Shown one piece after another: positions 60,916 through 64,000 of a DNA stretch of 64,000 nucleotides (its first letter is position 1; each line of letters opens with the position of its first letter). The translations under genes were made by a program, and so were the position numbers. The notes under the pieces are model-generated. The model did no database searches. It had not been told where the DNA came from and was given only the letters and a program-made list of their open reading frames with translations. This DNA comes from Flavobacterium sp. UBA6721 (GTDB lineage: Bacteria; Bacteroidota; Bacteroidia; Flavobacteriales; Flavobacteriaceae), in contig DKIJ01000011.1 in assembly GCA_002454195.1 (NCBI GenBank), positions 58,857 through 122,856 of the forward strand, read 5' to 3'.

Positions 60916-61476
60916 CTATTTTCTTGTAAAACAGCTTTCGATATGATCGTTGACCATTCCAGTGGCTTGCATGTGGGCATAAACTACGGTAGATCCAACG
61001 AATTTGAATCCGCGTTTTTTTAAATCTTTGCTAATGGCGTCCGATAGTGGAGTAGTGGCAGGAACGTCTTTAAGGGTTTTGGGTTTATTATCGATAGGCT
61101 TTCCATCAGTAAATCCCCAGATGTATTTAGAAAAACTGCCAAATTCCTCCTGAACTTTCATAAAGGCAACAGCATTAGAAACAGTAGCCCGAATTTTTAA
61201 CTGATTGCGAATAATACTCGGATTGGCCATTAATTCCTGAATTTTATCTTCTGGATATTGGGCTATTTTTTGGTAATCAAATTGGTCAAAAGCTTCACGA
61301 AAGCTGTCTCGTTTAGCTAAAACAGTGTACCAACTTAAGCCTGCCTGAAAGGTTTCCAGAATTAAAAATTCAAATAAAGTAGTGTCATCATAAACGGGAG
61401 TTCCCCATTCTTCATCGTGGTATTTACGGTATAAATCGTCTTTTTCGCACCAGGCACAACGTAGTTTTGCTTCCAT
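60916..61476 (-). CDS. tag: DNA-3-methyladenine glycosylase I
   Basis: The 186-residue enzyme excises 3-methyladenine from DNA. The Tag motifs CAWCEKDDLYRKYHDEEWG (with zinc ligand cysteine), FEFLILETFQAGLSWYTVL and KFVGSTVVYAHMQATGMVNDH (with C-terminal zinc ligands and CF) are present. It starts 2 bases after the queuosine-precursor transporter gene, so the two are co-transcribed, although no functional link is evident. Confidence 0.95.
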   Translation of the reverse strand: MEAKLRCAWCEKDDLYRKYHDEEWGTPVYDDTTLFEFLILETFQAGLSWYTVLAKRDSFREAFDQFDYQKIAQYPEDKIQELMANPSIIRNQLKIRATVSNAVAFMKVQEEFGSFSKYIWGFTDGKPIDNKPKTLKDVPATTPLSDAISKDLKKRGFKFVGSTVVYAHMQATGMVNDHIESCFTRK

Positions 61477-61478
61477 TT

Positions 61479-62126
61479 TTATTTATTTTGAATGTAATTT
61501 TTAATTAGCGAATGGCCTAAATAAATTACTGGAGTTAATAAAATAGCAATAGTTAACTTGACAAAATAACCTGTAAATGCTGAAGCAATATAATCAGTTG
61601 TGGAAATTTTTCCAGTCATCCAAAAGGCAATTCCCAATACTATAAAACTGTCAAAAAGTTGCGAAATAACAGTGGAACCCGTACTTCTTAGCCAAATCAT
61701 TTTGTTGCCTGTTTTTCTTTTGAAAAAGTGAAAAATGGTAACGTCGATTAATTGGGAAACGAGGAATGCTGTGATGCTTCCTACAATAATCCACATACTT
61801 TGTCCAAAAACGGCATAAAACTGTTCATCGGTCACTAATCCATCGCCTTTGACTGCGGGTATTTTTAAGGCAACATACAATAGCACAAAGCAGTATGCAA
61901 TTAAACAAGCGGTGATCAGGGAAAGTTTTTTTACTCCTTTTTCTCCAAAATATTCATTAATTAAATCGGTTGTGACAAATACGACAGGCCAGGGCAGAAT
62001 TCCAACACTCATTAAATATGGTCCTACGTAAATGAGTTTTCCTCCTATTAATTCGGCGACTACTGCATTGGTAATAAATATTCCAGCAAGAATGATATAA
62101 ACAATGTCTTTTTTGGATTGAAACAT
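61479..62126 (-). CDS. Queuosine precursor transporter (VUT family)
   Basis: The 215-residue protein has six to seven hydrophobic segments and the VUT/YhhQ motifs FITNAVVAELIGGKLI near the start, ATDLINEYFG-like TTDLINEYFGEKGVKK, and SQLIDVTIFHFFKRK. YhhQ imports 7-cyano-7-deazaguanine or related queuosine precursors. A -7 box (62147-62154) leaves about 15 bases of leader, too short for a preQ1 riboswitch. It is followed by tag on the same transcript. Confidence 0.87.
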   Translation of the reverse strand: MFQSKKDIVYIILAGIFITNAVVAELIGGKLIYVGPYLMSVGILPWPVVFVTTDLINEYFGEKGVKKLSLITACLIAYCFVLLYVALKIPAVKGDGLVTDEQFYAVFGQSMWIIVGSITAFLVSQLIDVTIFHFFKRKTGNKMIWLRSTGSTVISQLFDSFIVLGIAFWMTGKISTTDYIASAFTGYFVKLTIAILLTPVIYLGHSLIKNYIQNK

Positions 62127-62146
62127 ATTTTAAGATTTGATTCAAC

Positions 62147-62154
62147 CAAATTTA
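62147..62154 (-). promoter_or_regulatory. Predicted -7 box of the queuosine transporter-tag operon
   Basis: TAAATTTG on the minus strand with a short leader to ATG 62126. The terminator of the PfkB operon lies just upstream. Confidence 0.4.
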
Positions 62155-62182
62155 GTTTTTTATTTTTAGAAATAGTATTTAA

Positions 62183-62220
62183 TAAAAAAGTTCCACTTTA
62201 AAATTTAAAATGGAACTTAA
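62183..62220 (-). terminator. Terminator of the glycosidase-PfkB transcript
   Basis: On the minus strand AAGTTCCA, an AT-rich loop and TGGAACTT are followed by six T. It lies 37-74 bases past the PfkB stop codon. Confidence 0.85.
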
Positions 62221-62256
62221 TCGGATTTGTTTTAGGGTAAAGTTTTTATAGTTGTT

Positions 62257-63180
62257 TTATGACTCTTCGATTTGAACATTATCTGGAAGTTGTCCAAGAT
62301 GCTGCAATTTGATACTGGCTAATTTTTGTGCAGTTTTGATACACTCTAGCGGTTCTTTTTGTTGTAATTTGCCACATAAAAAACCTGTCCAGAAAGCATC
62401 TCCTGCCCCTGTAGTGTCTTTGATATTTTCAACTAAAGGCGCATTTTTATGGACTGTTCCTATTGTAGAATCCCATAAGACTACTCCGTTTTTTCCTTTT
62501 GTTAAACAGATGCTCTTTGCACCTAATTGGCTGAAATAATTAATTATAAAATCGTCGCTTTTAGTTTCATTAAATAATCGAAAACAATCGTCATCACTTA
62601 ATTTTACTAAAGGTTTAATAGCAAGATATTTTCTGATAGTTTCAAAAGCTTCGGCTCGGTCAGGCCATATTTTTTCAGAATAATTTAAGTCAATACTGGT
62701 TTGTAATCCCATTTGGGATGCTCTTTCGGCTTTATTTAAAATAGTTTCGCGAGCTGGGTTTTTGCTTAAAGCGAAACAGGTGGTATGATAAATTTTGGCT
62801 TTTTCCAATAAAACATCTGGTATTTGTGTTTCATGGATATGGTAATCTGCTTTTCTATAAGGAATAAATTCAGGAGTATCGCTTGATTTTGTTACAAAAA
62901 TTACCGAGGATGGATAGTGTTCATGCTCTTTTACATGAGCCGTGTTCACATGACTTTTATTGAGTTTTTTTAGCATAAAATGACCAAGTCCATCCTTTCC
63001 ACAACTGGCTACCAAAGCGGTTTTTAGTCCTATTTTCGAACTGTATATGGCGACGTTAGTTGGGGATCCTCCCAAAAAACGGCTGTAATTTTCTATTTCG
63101 GCAATTGGAGTATTAATTTCATGACCAATGAAATCTATGAGTAATTCCCCAATACAGATAATGTCGATTGTTTTTTCCAT
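62257..63180 (-). CDS. PfkB family sugar kinase, fructokinase-like
   Basis: The 307-residue ribokinase-type kinase has the N-terminal signature CIGELLIDFIG and GGSPTNVAIYSSKIGLKTALV, and the C-terminal anion hole DTTGAGDAFWTGFLCGKL with catalytic Asp. FLGGSPTN is typical of fructokinases. It starts one base after the glycosidase gene's stop, so together they could release and phosphorylate a hexose, probably fructose. Confidence 0.88.
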   Translation of the reverse strand: MEKTIDIICIGELLIDFIGHEINTPIAEIENYSRFLGGSPTNVAIYSSKIGLKTALVASCGKDGLGHFMLKKLNKSHVNTAHVKEHEHYPSSVIFVTKSSDTPEFIPYRKADYHIHETQIPDVLLEKAKIYHTTCFALSKNPARETILNKAERASQMGLQTSIDLNYSEKIWPDRAEAFETIRKYLAIKPLVKLSDDDCFRLFNETKSDDFIINYFSQLGAKSICLTKGKNGVVLWDSTIGTVHKNAPLVENIKDTTGAGDAFWTGFLCGKLQQKEPLECIKTAQKLASIKLQHLGQLPDNVQIEES

Positions 63181-63181
63181 T

Positions 63182-63886
63182 TTAAATCAATAATTTAAAA
63201 TTAGTTGTGATTCCTTGGGTCAATAGCACTGTTGCGGCTGCACTCCAAGTACAAAAAGGGACTCCATTTACTGCTGTTGTTTCGGTATTGAAGTTTTCAT
63301 AGAAACTAAAGTCTTCTTTTGCATTAGCATTATTAATTGCGATTAAAAGTGTTTTAGCCACTTTAACTTGTTTTTTGTTCAATAAGGCTAAACCATAAAA
63401 TCCATTTACCATGGGCCAGCTCCCTCCGTTATGAAACTCGTTTGGATAATTTCTAAATTCGTATTTGAAATTGTTTTTTAATAAATTCCAGTCGGCATCA
63501 GTTTCTGTGATTGGAGGCCAAAAGGCAGGAAGAATTCCTAATTTAGTTTCGGTTCTGGTTTTTTCTGCATGTTGAATTATGGCTTCCTGAAAATCTTGTG
63601 CCCCAATGTTTAATAGTAAAGCTAAGGAATGAGCAAAAGCATCAAAGGGTGTTTTGTATCCCGCAGGGGAGAAGGAACAAGGCATGAAATTAACTAGTTT
63701 TAAATCATTGTATGTTCGTTCATGGTATTTTTCGCCTGTTGTATTTGGAATAAAATTAAATTCGATTTGATCTTTTATTTGCTCAATTTTAGTACTGATA
63801 TTGACATCATTTGCAAAATAATTATAACTTTTTAACGCCCATATTCGTAACAATTGATCGTATAAAACATAACCATCTGTAATGCT
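63182..63886 (-). pseudogene. N-terminally truncated glycoside hydrolase, invertase-like alpha/alpha barrel
   Basis: The frame is open from 63886 to the stop at 63182 and encodes about 234 residues beginning SITDGYVLYDQLLRIWALKS. A stop codon (TAA, 63887-63889) lies directly upstream and no good start exists (TTG at 63853 is the only candidate). The NEFHNGGSWPMVNGF and CTWSAAATVLL blocks resemble GH100-type neutral invertases (HNGGSWPTLLW; YQTW). The missing N-terminal half, the fusion to a transposase remnant and its position suggest a broken gene. With the adjacent kinase it probably once cleaved sucrose or a fructan. Confidence 0.7.
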
Positions 63887-64000
63887 TTAAAGAAATTAAA
63901 CCTTCACTAGCTAACATTAAAACAACTTGCTTGAAAATTTCTTTAAAAGAATCTTTGAGTTTATTGGTTCTAAATTGACTAATGGTATTGTGGTCCACCA
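63885..64000 (-). pseudogene. IS1182-type transposase fragment (partial, continues outside the window)
   Basis: A minus-strand frame from 63998 to 63885 reads DHNTISQFRTNKLKDSFKEI and then a segment ending LASEGLISLK, which is the conserved region of IS1182/DDE transposases (DHNTI.RFR...QVV.LL...GLISLK, before YTDGTKIEAN). After SLK the frame turns to unrelated sequence, so the catalytic part is missing. The rest of the N-terminus lies beyond the right edge. It joins the glycosidase frame at 63880-63886. Confidence 0.75.

Noticed and set aside
62127-62146. preQ1 riboswitch ahead of the queuosine-precursor transporter
   Set aside because: Leader of about 15 bases between the -7 box and the ATG leaves no room, and no preQ1 core is seen.

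Overview
The window is AT-rich chromosomal DNA from a member of the Bacteroidota, almost certainly a Flavobacterium or close relative. Support comes from the gliding genes gldE-gldD beside mutY-ssb, flavobacterial families (DUF3078, DUF3109, DUF3127, DUF4301, GldD), TonB-type outer-membrane proteins, near absence of purine-rich Shine-Dalgarno sequences, and many copies of the flavobacterial -7 box TAnnTTTG. Nearly everything is core genome. I see no prophage, CRISPR array, tRNA or rRNA, and only one mobile-element remnant, at the extreme right edge.

Layout. 1-0.8 kb: tail of pstB and phoU (phosphate). 0.9-9.9 kb: glycosyltransferase, lysC, GNAT, fbp, TerB-like protein, a HupE/dCMP deaminase/S41 protease operon, and a leftward FAD protein and MarC. 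10-15.1 kb: DUF3109, nrdB, nrdA, RDD protein. 15.2-26.9 kb: ABC exporter, dgt, DUF3078, dxs, tadA, a GT39/GtrA/PAP2 membrane cluster, RNase G, a 30-residue basic ribosomal-type protein and HU. 27-31.4 kb: mutY-ssb-gldE-gldD and an EamA transporter. 31.4-40.7 kb: a paired M16 protease operon, rplU-rpmA, an outer-membrane beta-barrel protein, ahcY, a phosphopantetheinyl transferase. 40.7-45.6 kb: truncated hemoglobin, small membrane protein and Crp/Fnr regulator, then GGGP synthase, pnuC, DUF4301 and arfB. 45.6-52.7 kb: a TPP-riboswitch-controlled TonB receptor, a Rieske-like lipoprotein, greA-HIT, a transglutaminase, an orphan histidine kinase and an SSB-like DUF3127 protein. 53-60.8 kb: aat and the full thiamine operon thiS-C-E2-D-E-G-H-F behind a second TPP riboswitch. 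60.9-64 kb: tag with a queuosine-precursor transporter, a PfkB sugar kinase, and a truncated glycosidase joined to a transposase fragment.

How genes work together. Two TPP riboswitches put thiamine synthesis and a probable thiamine (or precursor) outer-membrane receptor under one signal. The Crp/Fnr gene lies upstream of a small membrane protein and a group III truncated hemoglobin; a perfect 8-bp inverted repeat sits at about -41 from their predicted start, so they look like one nitrosative or micro-oxic response unit. nrdBA, dgt and dCMP deaminase all act on dNTP pools but are not adjacent.

The most unusual material is regulatory and repetitive. A promoter followed at once by a terminator precedes greA. 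Short palindromic repeat families fill operon spacers and in two places appear to have become coding sequence (thiE2 and the TonB receptor). Two copies of one larger structured element lie at 11.9 and 40.0 kb. fbp has ATA where its start codon is expected. I found no clearly new defence or biosynthetic system.
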